Shown: positions 48,402 to 58,100 of the stretch, in pieces
How the letters are laid out: each line of letters begins with the position of its first letter
How positions within the stretch are numbered: position 1 is the stretch's first letter
Source of the DNA: Planctomycetota bacterium
Lineage (GTDB): Bacteria; Planctomycetota; PUPC01; DSUN01
DNA: 64,000 nucleotides
Assembly (NCBI GenBank): GCA_035384565.1
Contig: DAOOIT010000006.1
Location: forward strand, 70,584-134,583
Direction of reading: 5' to 3'
The notes under the pieces: model-generated
What the model was told of the DNA's origin: nothing
Database searches by the model: none
The model's input: the letters and a program-made list of their open reading frames with translations, nothing else
Program-made: the position numbers and the translations under genes

Positions 48402-50960
48402 ATGAGCACCCCCAAACCCACCGAGGGCGCGAGCGTCCGCATCGTGCCGCTGGCCATCTTCGCCCTGCTTCTGATCATCCCCTTCCTCAACTTCGAGTTC
48501 ACGCTCTACCGCTCGACGCTGAAGCTGTTCGTCTTCGAGAGCACGGTGACGCTCTTGTGGGGCTACCTGCTCTGGGAGTGGGCGGCGGGCCGCCTGGGCC
48601 GCACCGGGTGGCCGGCCTGGTGGCTCTTCGCTCCCGTGGGGCTCTGGGTGGCGTGGGGCGCCGCCACGTGTGTGTGGTCGCACCAGGCCTGGCTGGCGCG
48701 CGGCGGGCTGGTGCAGGGCGTCTATGGCGCGGCGGGCGCCTTCGGGCTCGCCCTGCTGCTGCACGAGCGCGAGAACCGCCACATGTTCGTGGCTGCCGCG
48801 GGCGCCGTGGCCTTCGCCCTGGCCTTCTTTATGTTGCTCTACTATGGGGACCCACGGGCGAAGTTCCTGGGGGACGTGGACGGGCTCGACGGACGCGAGG
48901 CGGGCGCGGCGTTCCTCCTGCTGCCGACGCTGGCCGCCGCCGCGGCGCTCTATCACCTGGGGAAACAGGAGAGCGAGGCCGGCTACCGCCGCGTGCTGTG
49001 GACCGCCGTGCTCCTGGCCGTGTTGCTGCTGGCCGGCCTGCGCACGCGGGTGCCGGCGTGGCGTTACGCCCTGGGCGCGGGGCTGGTGGTGCTCGTGTGG
49101 CGGATGCTGCCGCGATGGCGCCTCGCCGCGCTGGCGCTTCTCGCCGTGCTGGGACTGGCCGTGGCCCATCGCGAAGTCGCACAACGAGCCGTGGCGCTCG
49201 AGTACCTCAGCCCTCTGCGCAGCGCGCGCAACGCCGTGCTCGATAGGGCCGCCTGGGGCCTGCTCCGCGGCGCCTCGCTGCCGCGCCTGGTCGCGGGACA
49301 CGGGGTGGGCGCCTTCTTCCTTGTCTTCGACCGCGAACGCCCCGTGTGGACTTACGGCGTCAGCTATGGGGACGAGGTGGTGGGCCACGCCTCGCGCCAG
49401 CTCGTCGAGGAGTTGGTAGAGCGCGGGCTGGTGGGAGTGGCCATCGCCGTGGTGGTGGGGCTGGCCTGCATGGTGGCGGGGAGCCTCGTGTGCCGCCGGG
49501 CGCGCGACGGACTCGATGCCGCCCTGGGTGCCGGCCTGGCTGCCGCCGTGGTGGCTTTGGGCGTGTTTGCGTGCTTCTCCAATGGCGCCCTCGGGTTCGG
49601 CTCCGGCATGATGTTCTGGGTGGGCCTGGGCCTGCTGGGCGCACTGACCGTGGAGTGCAGCCGGCCGGCGGGCCTTAGCTGGTCGCCCGAGGAGGCCCTC
49701 GCCCGGGCCGAGGCGCGGCGGCGCCTGCGATGGAGTGCCGTGGCAGCGGCGGGCCTGGCGGGAGTGATCGGCATCGTGGCGTGGGGGGCGCTCGCCGCCA
49801 GGCCGTTCTGGGCCGAATACTGCCTCCGCGAGGGACAGGCAGAGAACTCCGCCTGTCAGCGGCTCCTGGCCCAGAAGCGGCTAGGGGAGCGCAACTTGCA
49901 CGCTCGGCGAGCGGCCGTCCAGCAGATGCGGGCCGACCTCGGCGGGAAGCTGCGAGCCGCTGAGAAGGAGTTGGCCGCCGCGACGGCCGCCCACGAGGAG
50001 GCTGTGAAAGGCGGGGGCGACGTGGCGCCGCTGCTTGCCCGCAAAGAGGCGGCTGCCGCCACGGTCGAGAAGCTGCGCGCCGAGGCGAAGAGGGCGCCAG
50101 GCCAGATCGAGGCGACCCTTGCCGACCTGGAGGAGAGCCTGCGCGCCACCACGGCCGAATACGAGGAATCCGCCGCGCGGGTCACCCTCTACCTGCGGCG
50201 GGCAGCCACCCTGAGCCTCGGCGACCGCGTGTGGCTGAACGCCCAGACCGAACGCGCGCTGTCGGACTCCGCCAACGGCAATCACCAGGCTGCGGCGGAG
50301 CGCCTCGAGGGGCTCGAAGCCCTCTGCGGGCCGGCGTTCGCGCTGGACGTCGTGCGGGCCGGCTGCTACGTGAAGCTGAAGCGGCCCGCCGAGGCCCACG
50401 ACCTGTATCACCGGTACTCCCACAAGAACCCCTTTGGGGCGCTCTGCACCCTCTTCACCCCCAGAGCGCCGTTCTACGAAGACTGGTTCGCCCTGGTCGC
50501 CGACGAGCGCCTGAAGAAGAGCCCGCGAGCCGCGAGCTGGGCCCGCGACTTCCTGGCCTCGGCGTCGCTCGGCCTCGCCTGGTATCCCGATCACTATGGC
50601 CTCCTGCTTCTCCGGGGCGAGATGCTCTACAGGTTCGGCGAGAAGGATCGGGCCAGAGACGACATGATGGCCGCCGCCGCGCTCATCGAGGATGCCCTCC
50701 GGAACATCAGCGGCCCGTTGCCGCGCGCCACGCTCTACTTCGAACTCGCCAACGCCAACATCCACTGGGACAAGGCCAAGGCCGTGAAGGCGGCGAAGCA
50801 GGTCTTCCTGGAGAAGGTGGACTTTCGCGACCCTCAGGCCCAGCAGGTGCTCTTCAAAGCTCAACAGATTCTCCGCCGGCTGGATCCGGCCAGCCTGGAG
50901 AAGCCCGCGCCCCCAGCCGATGGCACAGGCCAGGCGCCCAAGACGCCTGCCACCCCATAA
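48402..50960 (+). CDS. Multi-span membrane protein, O-antigen-ligase/polymerase-like, with coiled coil and TPR-like tail
   Basis: 852 residues. The first 480 hold about 10-12 hydrophobic helices with a Wzy/WaaL-like layout: LAIFALLLIIPFLNFEFTLY, LLLLAGLRTRVPAWRYALGA-type stretches, and a periplasmic loop LVAGHGVGAFFLVFDRERPV with VVGHASRQLVEELVERGLVG, which resembles the O-antigen ligase HxxxLQxLxExG region. A helical coiled coil follows (about 495-600, QMRADLGGKLRAAEKELAAA), then TPR-like helices to the end. Likely role: joining or polymerising surface glycan at the outer face of the inner membrane; moderate certainty. It lies 21 bases upstream of the sugar importer. Confidence 0.7.
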   Translation: MSTPKPTEGASVRIVPLAIFALLLIIPFLNFEFTLYRSTLKLFVFESTVTLLWGYLLWEWAAGRLGRTGWPAWWLFAPVGLWVAWGAATCVWSHQAWLARGGLVQGVYGAAGAFGLALLLHERENRHMFVAAAGAVAFALAFFMLLYYGDPRAKFLGDVDGLDGREAGAAFLLLPTLAAAAALYHLGKQESEAGYRRVLWTAVLLAVLLLAGLRTRVPAWRYALGAGLVVLVWRMLPRWRLAALALLAVLGLAVAHREVAQRAVALEYLSPLRSARNAVLDRAAWGLLRGASLPRLVAGHGVGAFFLVFDRERPVWTYGVSYGDEVVGHASRQLVEELVERGLVGVAIAVVVGLACMVAGSLVCRRARDGLDAALGAGLAAAVVALGVFACFSNGALGFGSGMMFWVGLGLLGALTVECSRPAGLSWSPEEALARAEARRRLRWSAVAAAGLAGVIGIVAWGALAARPFWAEYCLREGQAENSACQRLLAQKRLGERNLHARRAAVQQMRADLGGKLRAAEKELAAATAAHEEAVKGGGDVAPLLARKEAAAATVEKLRAEAKRAPGQIEATLADLEESLRATTAEYEESAARVTLYLRRAATLSLGDRVWLNAQTERALSDSANGNHQAAAERLEGLEALCGPAFALDVVRAGCYVKLKRPAEAHDLYHRYSHKNPFGALCTLFTPRAPFYEDWFALVADERLKKSPRAASWARDFLASASLGLAWYPDHYGLLLLRGEMLYRFGEKDRARDDMMAAAALIEDALRNISGPLPRATLYFELANANIHWDKAKAVKAAKQVFLEKVDFRDPQAQQVLFKAQQILRRLDPASLEKPAPPADGTGQAPKTPATP

Positions 50961-50981
50961 CGCCTCCGCCGCGAGACGCCC

Positions 50982-53402
50982 ATGCTCCGTCGCCTCCTCG
51001 CCCTGCTTCTCCTGACAGCCGCCGCGGCTCCCCGGCCCGTTGGCGCAGGCCAGGGCCACCCGCCCATCACACTCCGGTACTTCCTCGGCTGGACCCTCGG
51101 GGCCGGCGATCAGGACGTCCTCCAGGAGTTCGAGCGCCGCAACCCCGGCCTCAAGGTCGTCGCCGGCCTCAGCGCGTCCCGCAACATGGTCGAGGACCCT
51201 CAGCGCCTCCTGTGCGCCATCGCCGGCGGCGACCCGCCGGACCTCGTGATCTTCGATCGCTACGCCGTCGCCGAATGGGCCGCGCGCGGCGCCTTCATGC
51301 CCCTGGACGAGTTCATCGCCCGCGACCACGACCAGCCCGACGGCATCAAGGCAGGCGACTACTTCGACGCGTGCTGGGACGAGGCGCGCTGGGAGGGCAA
51401 GGTCTACGCCATCCCCACCGGGACCGACAACCGCGCCCTGTTCTACAACAAGGACCTCCTGCGCGCCGCCGGCCTCGTCGGCCCCGACGGCGAGGCCAAG
51501 CCGCCCCGCACCTGGGACGAGTTGGAGGACTATGCCCTCAAGCTCAGCGAGTTTACCCGCGACGCCGCGGGCGCCATCACCGGCATCCGCCGCATCGGCT
51601 TCATCCCCAACTACGGCAACGCCTGGTTCTACTTCTACTCGTGGCTGAACGACGGCGCGCTCCTCAGCCCCGACGGCCGCCGCTGCACCCTGGCCGCACC
51701 CGAGAACGTCGAGGCCATGCAATACGTCACCGACCTCTACGACAAGCTGGGCGGCGCGCGCCTCGTCTACGCCTTTCAGTCGTCCTTCCAGGGGGCCGAG
51801 CTGGACCCCTTCCTCACTGGCCGGGTGGCGATGAAGGTGGACGGCAACTGGGTTCTGGGCGGGATCGGCTACTTCCGCCGCGAACTGAACTTCGGCGTCG
51901 CCCCGGCCCCGATGCCGCGCAAGCGCCTCGAGGCGGGCAAGCCCTACATCTCGTGGGCCGGCGGCTGGTCGTGGGTGATCCCCAAGGGCGCGCGGCATCC
52001 CGAGGAGTCGTGGCGGCTCATCAAGTGGCTCGCCAGCGAGGAGGCCACGCTCATCGTCCACGACGCCGCTCGCGAAGCCAACCAGGCGCAGGGCAAGATC
52101 TTCATCCCCGGCCTCAACGCCAACAAGAAGATCACGCAGACGCTTTATCGGCGCTATCTGGCCGAGGACCCGAACGTCGAGCAGAAGTTCCGCGACGCCT
52201 ATCAGGTCTTCATGAATCTGCTCCCGGAGAGCCGGTTCCGTCCCGTCACACCTGTCGGCCAGTTTCTCTGGAACCAGCAGGTGCGGGCGATGGAGGCCGC
52301 CATCTACCACCGCGGCACCGTCGAACAGGTGCTCCGGCAGCACGCGGCCGAGGTGCAGCACGAGCTCGACCGCATCTACCGCATCCGCACCGAGCCTGTG
52401 GTGAACTGGAGCGTGCCGCTGATCGCCTACATCGCGGCGCTCGTGGCCACGGCGGCCATCCTGTGGTGGCGCCACAGCCGCCTGAGCCGGAGCAAAGGCT
52501 ACTTCCGCCGCGAATATCGCGCGGGCGTGGCCTTCGCGCTGCCTTGGATCATCGGCTTTATCGTGTTCACGGGCGGCCCCATCGTCTTCTCGTTCATCAT
52601 CAGCTTCTGCGAGTACGACGTGCTGTCGCCCGGCCTGTGGGTGGGCACGAGCAACTATCGCTACCTCCTCGCCGAGGACCCCGTTTTCTGGAAGTCGCTG
52701 GGCAACACACTCTTCATGCTCATCGGGCTGCCCCTTGGGATGGCTGTGAGCCTTGGCCTCGCCATGCTCCTGAACCAGAAGGTCAAAGGCATGTCGGCCT
52801 GGCGCACCTTTTTCTATCTGCCCGCCATCATGCCCGGCGTAGCGGCCGCGCTGCTGTGGGTGTGGATGTTCCAGCCGACCCATGGGCTGCTGAACCGCCT
52901 CTTCGACATCGTGGGCCTGAACTGGCTGCTCGCGCGCCTCGGCGTGAGCGTGCCCGTGCTGTGGCTTCAGAGCGAGTCCACCAGCAAGCCCGCCCTGATC
53001 CTGATGGGCCTCTGGGGCGCAGGCGCGGGCATGATCATCTGGCTCGCGGGGCTCAAGGGCATCCCCGAGCATCTCTACGAGGCCGCCGAGATTGACGGCG
53101 CGGGGCGCTGGGGCAAGTTCCGACACATCACCCTCCCGATGCTCACGCCCTACATCTTCTTCAACCTGCTGATGGGCATGATCGGCACGCTCCAGGTCTT
53201 CGAGAGCGCGTACATCATGACCGCCGGCGGCCCGGTGGATTCCACCCTGTTCTTCGGCTACCATCTCTTCAATAACGCCTTCCGCTTCTTCCGCATGGGC
53301 CAGGCCTCGGCCATGGCCTGGGTGCTGTGCGTCATGGTGCTCATCATCACCGCCATCCAGCTTCGGACCGCGAGGATCTGGGTCCACTACGAAAGCGAAT
53401 GA
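50982..53402 (+). CDS. Fused ABC substrate-binding protein and MalF-type permease
   Basis: 806 residues in one frame with no stop between domains. A signal sequence (LLALLLLTAAAAPRPVGA) is followed by a family 1 solute-binding domain (about 28-460): ITLRYFLGWTLGAGDQDVLQ, GGDPPDLVIFDRYAVAEWAA, WEGKVYAIPTGTDNRALFYN, FLTGRVAMKVDGNWVLGG. Then a TM helix (about 474-497) and a complete MalF-type permease (about 510-806) with the EAA loop YEAAEIDGAGRWGKFRHITL and SAYIMTAGGPVDSTLFFGYH. Sugar importers normally have these as two genes, as the locus at 22181-24616 does. Fused binding proteins are known in glycine-betaine/amino-acid importers. It is followed by its partner permease after 6 bases. Confidence 0.92.
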   Translation: MLRRLLALLLLTAAAAPRPVGAGQGHPPITLRYFLGWTLGAGDQDVLQEFERRNPGLKVVAGLSASRNMVEDPQRLLCAIAGGDPPDLVIFDRYAVAEWAARGAFMPLDEFIARDHDQPDGIKAGDYFDACWDEARWEGKVYAIPTGTDNRALFYNKDLLRAAGLVGPDGEAKPPRTWDELEDYALKLSEFTRDAAGAITGIRRIGFIPNYGNAWFYFYSWLNDGALLSPDGRRCTLAAPENVEAMQYVTDLYDKLGGARLVYAFQSSFQGAELDPFLTGRVAMKVDGNWVLGGIGYFRRELNFGVAPAPMPRKRLEAGKPYISWAGGWSWVIPKGARHPEESWRLIKWLASEEATLIVHDAAREANQAQGKIFIPGLNANKKITQTLYRRYLAEDPNVEQKFRDAYQVFMNLLPESRFRPVTPVGQFLWNQQVRAMEAAIYHRGTVEQVLRQHAAEVQHELDRIYRIRTEPVVNWSVPLIAYIAALVATAAILWWRHSRLSRSKGYFRREYRAGVAFALPWIIGFIVFTGGPIVFSFIISFCEYDVLSPGLWVGTSNYRYLLAEDPVFWKSLGNTLFMLIGLPLGMAVSLGLAMLLNQKVKGMSAWRTFFYLPAIMPGVAAALLWVWMFQPTHGLLNRLFDIVGLNWLLARLGVSVPVLWLQSESTSKPALILMGLWGAGAGMIIWLAGLKGIPEHLYEAAEIDGAGRWGKFRHITLPMLTPYIFFNLLMGMIGTLQVFESAYIMTAGGPVDSTLFFGYHLFNNAFRFFRMGQASAMAWVLCVMVLIITAIQLRTARIWVHYESE

Positions 53403-53408
53403 GGCCGC

Positions 53409-55088
53409 ATGGTTGAATCGCGCGGAATGCGGGGGCTGGGCAGGCGGGCAACGCTCTACGCGCTGCTGATCGGCGGCTCCATCCTCTTCTCCATCCCCTT
53501 TGGCTGGCTCTTGCTCTCCAGCTTCAAGACCAACGACGAGCAGTTCCGCGACCCGCCGACCTGGCTCCCCCGCCCCCCCTCGGCGGCGAAGGTCTCGCCT
53601 TATGTGGCCCGCGACGAATTCGACGAGATCGCGCGGCCACGAGCCTGCCCCCGCGCGCGATGGGACGAGGCGCGCCCGCTCCTCGTCGAAGCCACGCGCC
53701 AAGCGGTCAAGGCCGCAGGTCTGCCCCCGGCCGCCGTGCCGGCCGATGCTCTGCGCGACGAGGCCGTCGAGGGCATCGCCTTCGCTGCCGGCCAGAACGT
53801 CGCCGACCACGCCTGGTTCGAGTCCCTCGAAACCCTGCGCCAGAAGTGGCTGGCCCAGGTGACGCCCAACCTGATTCAGAATTGCCGCGACCGGGCCTAT
53901 AAGCGCTTCCTCATCGGCCCGATTCGCGCCAAGAGCGTCGAGCAACAGGAGGAGATCCTCCGCCGCGACGAGCCGATCGCCGCCGTGTGGCAGGTCCAGG
54001 GTGGTGCCCTCGCCGGCCAGGCGACCGAGGGCCGCCCGTGTGCGCTGCTCTCTTACGCCTTCGAAAAGGGGGCGAACCGCGAGGCCACACTGACGGCCGT
54101 CTTCCCCCTCAGCTTCCCCGTCGAGAGGATGAAGAAGCTCATCCTCAGCCTGCGGCCCGACCACTCGTGGAACGCCCTCGACTGCACCCTGGAGGCCGAG
54201 GGGCAGCAGTGGGAGAGCGCCGAGCCCTACAACGCCGGCAGCGACCAGTGGCAGGAGCTCGTCTGGCAGTTCCCCAGCGACGACGACACCTCGATGAAGG
54301 TCAAGAGCTGGATCGTGCTGAGGCCCTCGGGGGCGAGCGGCTTCGCCGAGCCGGGCAGGATGCGCCTCACGCTCACCCTGCGCGGCCGCACCCGCGCCGA
54401 GGCCTGGGGCACGAAGCTGTGGAACAACTTTTGCTGGGCCTTCAAGCACATGCCCTTCTGGCGCTACGTGGCCGTCAGCTCGTTCCTGTGCCTGATGAAC
54501 ATCGTGGGGCAACTCCTTGGCAGCTCGCTTGCCGCGTACGCCTTCGCGCGGCTCAAGTGGCCGGGGCGCGAGTTCTGCTTCATGCTCCTCCTCGGCACCC
54601 TGATGCTGCCGGGGGCGGTCACCATGGTGCCCTCGTTCCTGATCTTCAAGAACCTCGGTTGGTACAACACCCTGCTGGTGCTGTGGGTGCCCAGCTTCTG
54701 CGGCTCGGCCTTCAACATCTTCTTGCTGAGGCAGTTCATGCGCGGCATCCCGAAGGATTTGGAGGACGCGGCGAAGATTGACGGCTGCTCCTACCTGGGC
54801 GTCTACCGCCATGTGATCCTGCCCAGCATTGGCCCCGCCTTGGCAGCCATCGCCATCTTCACCTTCATGGGCTCGTGGAACAACTTCATGGGTCCCCTCA
54901 TCTTCCTCAACGACCAGTCGAAGTACCCGCTGGCGTTGGGCATCTTCGGGCTTCAGACCCAGGCCGGCGGCAACTTCGGCCTCATCATGGCGGCCAGCGC
55001 CCTGATGGCTCTGCCCGTCGTCATCATGTTCTTCTTCTGCCAGCGCTATTTCATCCAGGGCATCACCCTCACGGGAATGAAGAACTAA
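53409..55088 (+). CDS. MalG-type sugar ABC permease with a large extracytoplasmic insert
   Basis: 559 residues; the family norm is about 280. TM1 (about 16-37, LYALLIGGSILFSIPFGWLL) is normal, as is SSFKTNDEQFRDPPTWLPRP. After residue 50 comes an insert of about 280 residues before the permease resumes at about 335 (NNFCWAFKHMPFWRYVAVSS). The insert has a helical first half (WDEARPLLVEATRQAVKAAG, ETLRQKWLAQVTPNLIQNCR) and a beta-rich second half (RMKKLILSLRPDHSWNALDC, WIVLRPSGASGFAEPGRM) like a carbohydrate-binding sandwich. The EAA loop DLEDAAKIDGCSYLGVYRHV is intact. It pairs with the fused gene upstream. Confidence 0.9.
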   Translation: MVESRGMRGLGRRATLYALLIGGSILFSIPFGWLLLSSFKTNDEQFRDPPTWLPRPPSAAKVSPYVARDEFDEIARPRACPRARWDEARPLLVEATRQAVKAAGLPPAAVPADALRDEAVEGIAFAAGQNVADHAWFESLETLRQKWLAQVTPNLIQNCRDRAYKRFLIGPIRAKSVEQQEEILRRDEPIAAVWQVQGGALAGQATEGRPCALLSYAFEKGANREATLTAVFPLSFPVERMKKLILSLRPDHSWNALDCTLEAEGQQWESAEPYNAGSDQWQELVWQFPSDDDTSMKVKSWIVLRPSGASGFAEPGRMRLTLTLRGRTRAEAWGTKLWNNFCWAFKHMPFWRYVAVSSFLCLMNIVGQLLGSSLAAYAFARLKWPGREFCFMLLLGTLMLPGAVTMVPSFLIFKNLGWYNTLLVLWVPSFCGSAFNIFLLRQFMRGIPKDLEDAAKIDGCSYLGVYRHVILPSIGPALAAIAIFTFMGSWNNFMGPLIFLNDQSKYPLALGIFGLQTQAGGNFGLIMAASALMALPVVIMFFFCQRYFIQGITLTGMKN

Positions 55089-55116
55089 TGCGTGAAGCGT
55101 GAAAGAGGAGCTGCCG

Positions 55117-58100
55117 ATGCTTCGCGTCACCACACTCTCATGCTTCTTGGTGGCTGCCGCGAGTGCGGCGGAACTGCACAGCCCCACGATCGCGCTGCCG
55201 CTGATGGCGAAGGCGCCGACGATTGACGGCGCCATCGGCGAGGAGGAGTGGGCGGGGGCGACGCGGCAGATTGGCTTCTCGTCGCACGGCAAACGCCACC
55301 TCACCAGCCGCGAGGGCGTCTTCTGGCTCGGCTCCGACGGCAAGGAACTCTTCATCGCAGTCAAGACCGAGCTGCCCCCGGAGGGCGGACTGCTGACCCG
55401 CGTCCAGCCCAAAGAGAACGTGGACGTTCAGGCATATCGGGACGACTCGCTCGAGCTATGGCTCGACCCGTTCCGCAAACCTCCCGCGGGTTCGCAACCC
55501 GCGGGAGGTTACGAGAAGCGCATCTGTTACCAGATCATCGTCAACGCCCTCGGCGCCATCTACGACATCGCCCACGACAAGAACAAGGGCATGACCTCCA
55601 CCGCCTGGCGGGTCAACTGGCGCCTTGCGAACAAAGCCGCCGACGGCTGGTGGAGCGTCGAAATCGCCATTCCCCTCGCCGCCCTCGACTTCAAGGGCGA
55701 CCTCGCGGGCGGCGAATGGGGCATCCGCATCGGCCGCAACTGGCAGCAGCCCTGGGAGCAGAGCGAGTGGTCGCCCACCCCCATCGCCTACGACGACCCC
55801 GAGACAATGGGCGTCGTGCGTTGGGACCCCGCCGCGCCCCTCGTCCAGATGCTTGAGCTTGCCGACGCGAAGGCCAACAAGGCCGTCCTCGCCACGCGCC
55901 TGACCAACCCCACCGACAAGCCGACGGCCATCAAGATCGCTCTCTCGAACAAGCACGTGGATAGCCCTGCGACTGAGAAGTCCGAAGACGTTGCCCTCGC
56001 CCCAGGCGAATCGAAGACCGTCCGCCTCGACGGCTCGACCTATCCGAAGGGCGACAATCTCTCCGCTATCGCCGTCACCAGCGCCGATGGCAAGACCACC
56101 TTCTTCTCCCGCGACTTCGTCTGGACGCTTGAGAAGCCCGAGACCCGTTGGCGGGTCGCCCTCCACGAGCGCGAGGCGATTGAGCTCGCCTTCGGCTACT
56201 ACCCCTACCACGACAAGCTCAAGGCCCGGCTCGACGTGAGCAGCCTCCCAGCCGCCAAGGAGGTCACAGGCGCGGCACTCATCATCCGCGGCAAGGGCAC
56301 AGGCGACATCCTCGCCCGTATTCCCATGCCGCCCCTCAAGGACGGCCGCTCCGAGGTCGTGGCCGGCCTGCCGAGGATTGCCGAAGGCACCTATGAGGTC
56401 TTCGCCGAGCTTGCCGGCGGCAAGGGCGTCCCCAAGCAATCGCCCGTCAAGGAGTTCCTCCGCAAGGTCTTTCCGTGGGAGCACAACAAGCTCGGCATCT
56501 CCGACAAGCCCATGCCCCCGTTCACGCCGCTCGAGGTCAAGGGCAACGTCGTGCGCGCCGTGCTCCGCGAGCACATGATGAACGGCTACGGCCTTTGGGA
56601 ACAGGTTGAGAGCCTGGGAACACCGCTGCTTGCCGCGCCCATGGTCTTCAGCGTCGCGGCACAGGGTGGTGGCGGGGCCGGCGAGCCGAAACTCCGCAAG
56701 GCTAGCGACGTCTCCGTGCTGGCCGAGGCCAAGTGGTCGCAGAATCCAATCGCCGCACAGGTCTCCTCTGAGTTTGATGTGGACGGGATGATGAAGGTCA
56801 CGCTCGACGCAAAGCCCGGTAACGCTACGCCCATCGAGGCGTTCGACCTCGTCATCCCCCTCCGCGAGGAGATTGCCAAGCTCATGCACGTCTGCGGCGA
56901 TGGGCTGCGGTTCAACTATGCGGGCGAGGTGCCGAAGGGGGAGGGGGTGGTGTGGGACAGCCGCAAGGCGTCGCGGCTGGAGATCGCGGGCACGTTCATC
57001 CCCTACATCTGGCTCGGCGACGAGGAACGCGGCATCGCCTGGTTCGCCGACAGCGATGAGGGCTGGGTGCTCGACGACAAGAAGCCCGCCCTCGAACTCA
57101 TCCGCCGCAAAGGCGTGGTCGAACTGCGCGTCCACTTCATCAACAAGCCCGGCCCGCTCCCCGGCCCCCGCAAGATCGTCTTCGGCCTCCAGGCGACCCC
57201 CACCAAGCCGATGATGCAGAACCCCTCGTGGCGCCGCATCAATTCTCTTGTGGGCAAGGCGCCCGACTTCCTTCGCTACCACACGCTCGGCGCGACCTTC
57301 TACTGGGGCGGGATTGACTTCGATGTCTTCCCCCGCGATAAGGACACCTCGATCTACGACAAGTTCGCCGAAATCCGCCGCACGGGCAAGGAAGACCGCC
57401 CCTTCTTCGAGAACTGGCTCCGCAAGTACGGCCCCGACGGCCAGCGCGACAAGATGTGGGACGCCCATATCTGGTCCGGCGTCAGCTCCTTCAAAGGCCA
57501 GCCCGACCTTATGATACCTTACACCAACGCCCGCGGCTGCGGGAAGTGCGACGACTTCACGGTATTTCAGGACGAATGGCTCGTCAGCGACTACACCTCC
57601 CGCGCCGCCACGTCCGTGGCCTACGACATTGACCCCGTTCCGAGCTTTCAGGACTTCGCGCTCTACTACTTCGAGAAGATGCTCGACAGCGGCGCCTTCG
57701 ACGGCCTCTACTTCGACAATACCTTCCTCAAGGCCAACAAGAACATCGTCGGCGGCGGGGCCTACGTCCGCGACGACGGCACCCTTCAGCCCGCCTGCGG
57801 CCTGTGGACGATGCGCGACTACCTCAAGCGTTGCGCCATCCTCTGCTGGCAGAAGGGCCGCCCCTTCGTCAACATCTCCCACATGACGAACACCCAGATC
57901 GTCCCCATCAACACCTGGGCGGGGATCAACCTGGACTGGGAATGGAAGTACGGCGATACCGACGCCCACGACCGCTTCGCCGAGGACTACGTCCGCGCCA
58001 CCTCGATTGGCCTCCAGACCGGCAGCCGCCCGACCGTGCTCCTTGGCCTCCACGAAACCAAGAAGGAGCTTCAGCCCTGGGTCGCCCGCACCTGTCTTGC

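Noticed and set aside
49881..55412. A minus-strand open frame of 1843 codons lying over the importer genes
   Set aside because: It is antisense to three clear protein families, has no domain or start signals, and its His/Glu/Gly-rich composition is what GC-rich third positions give when read backwards.
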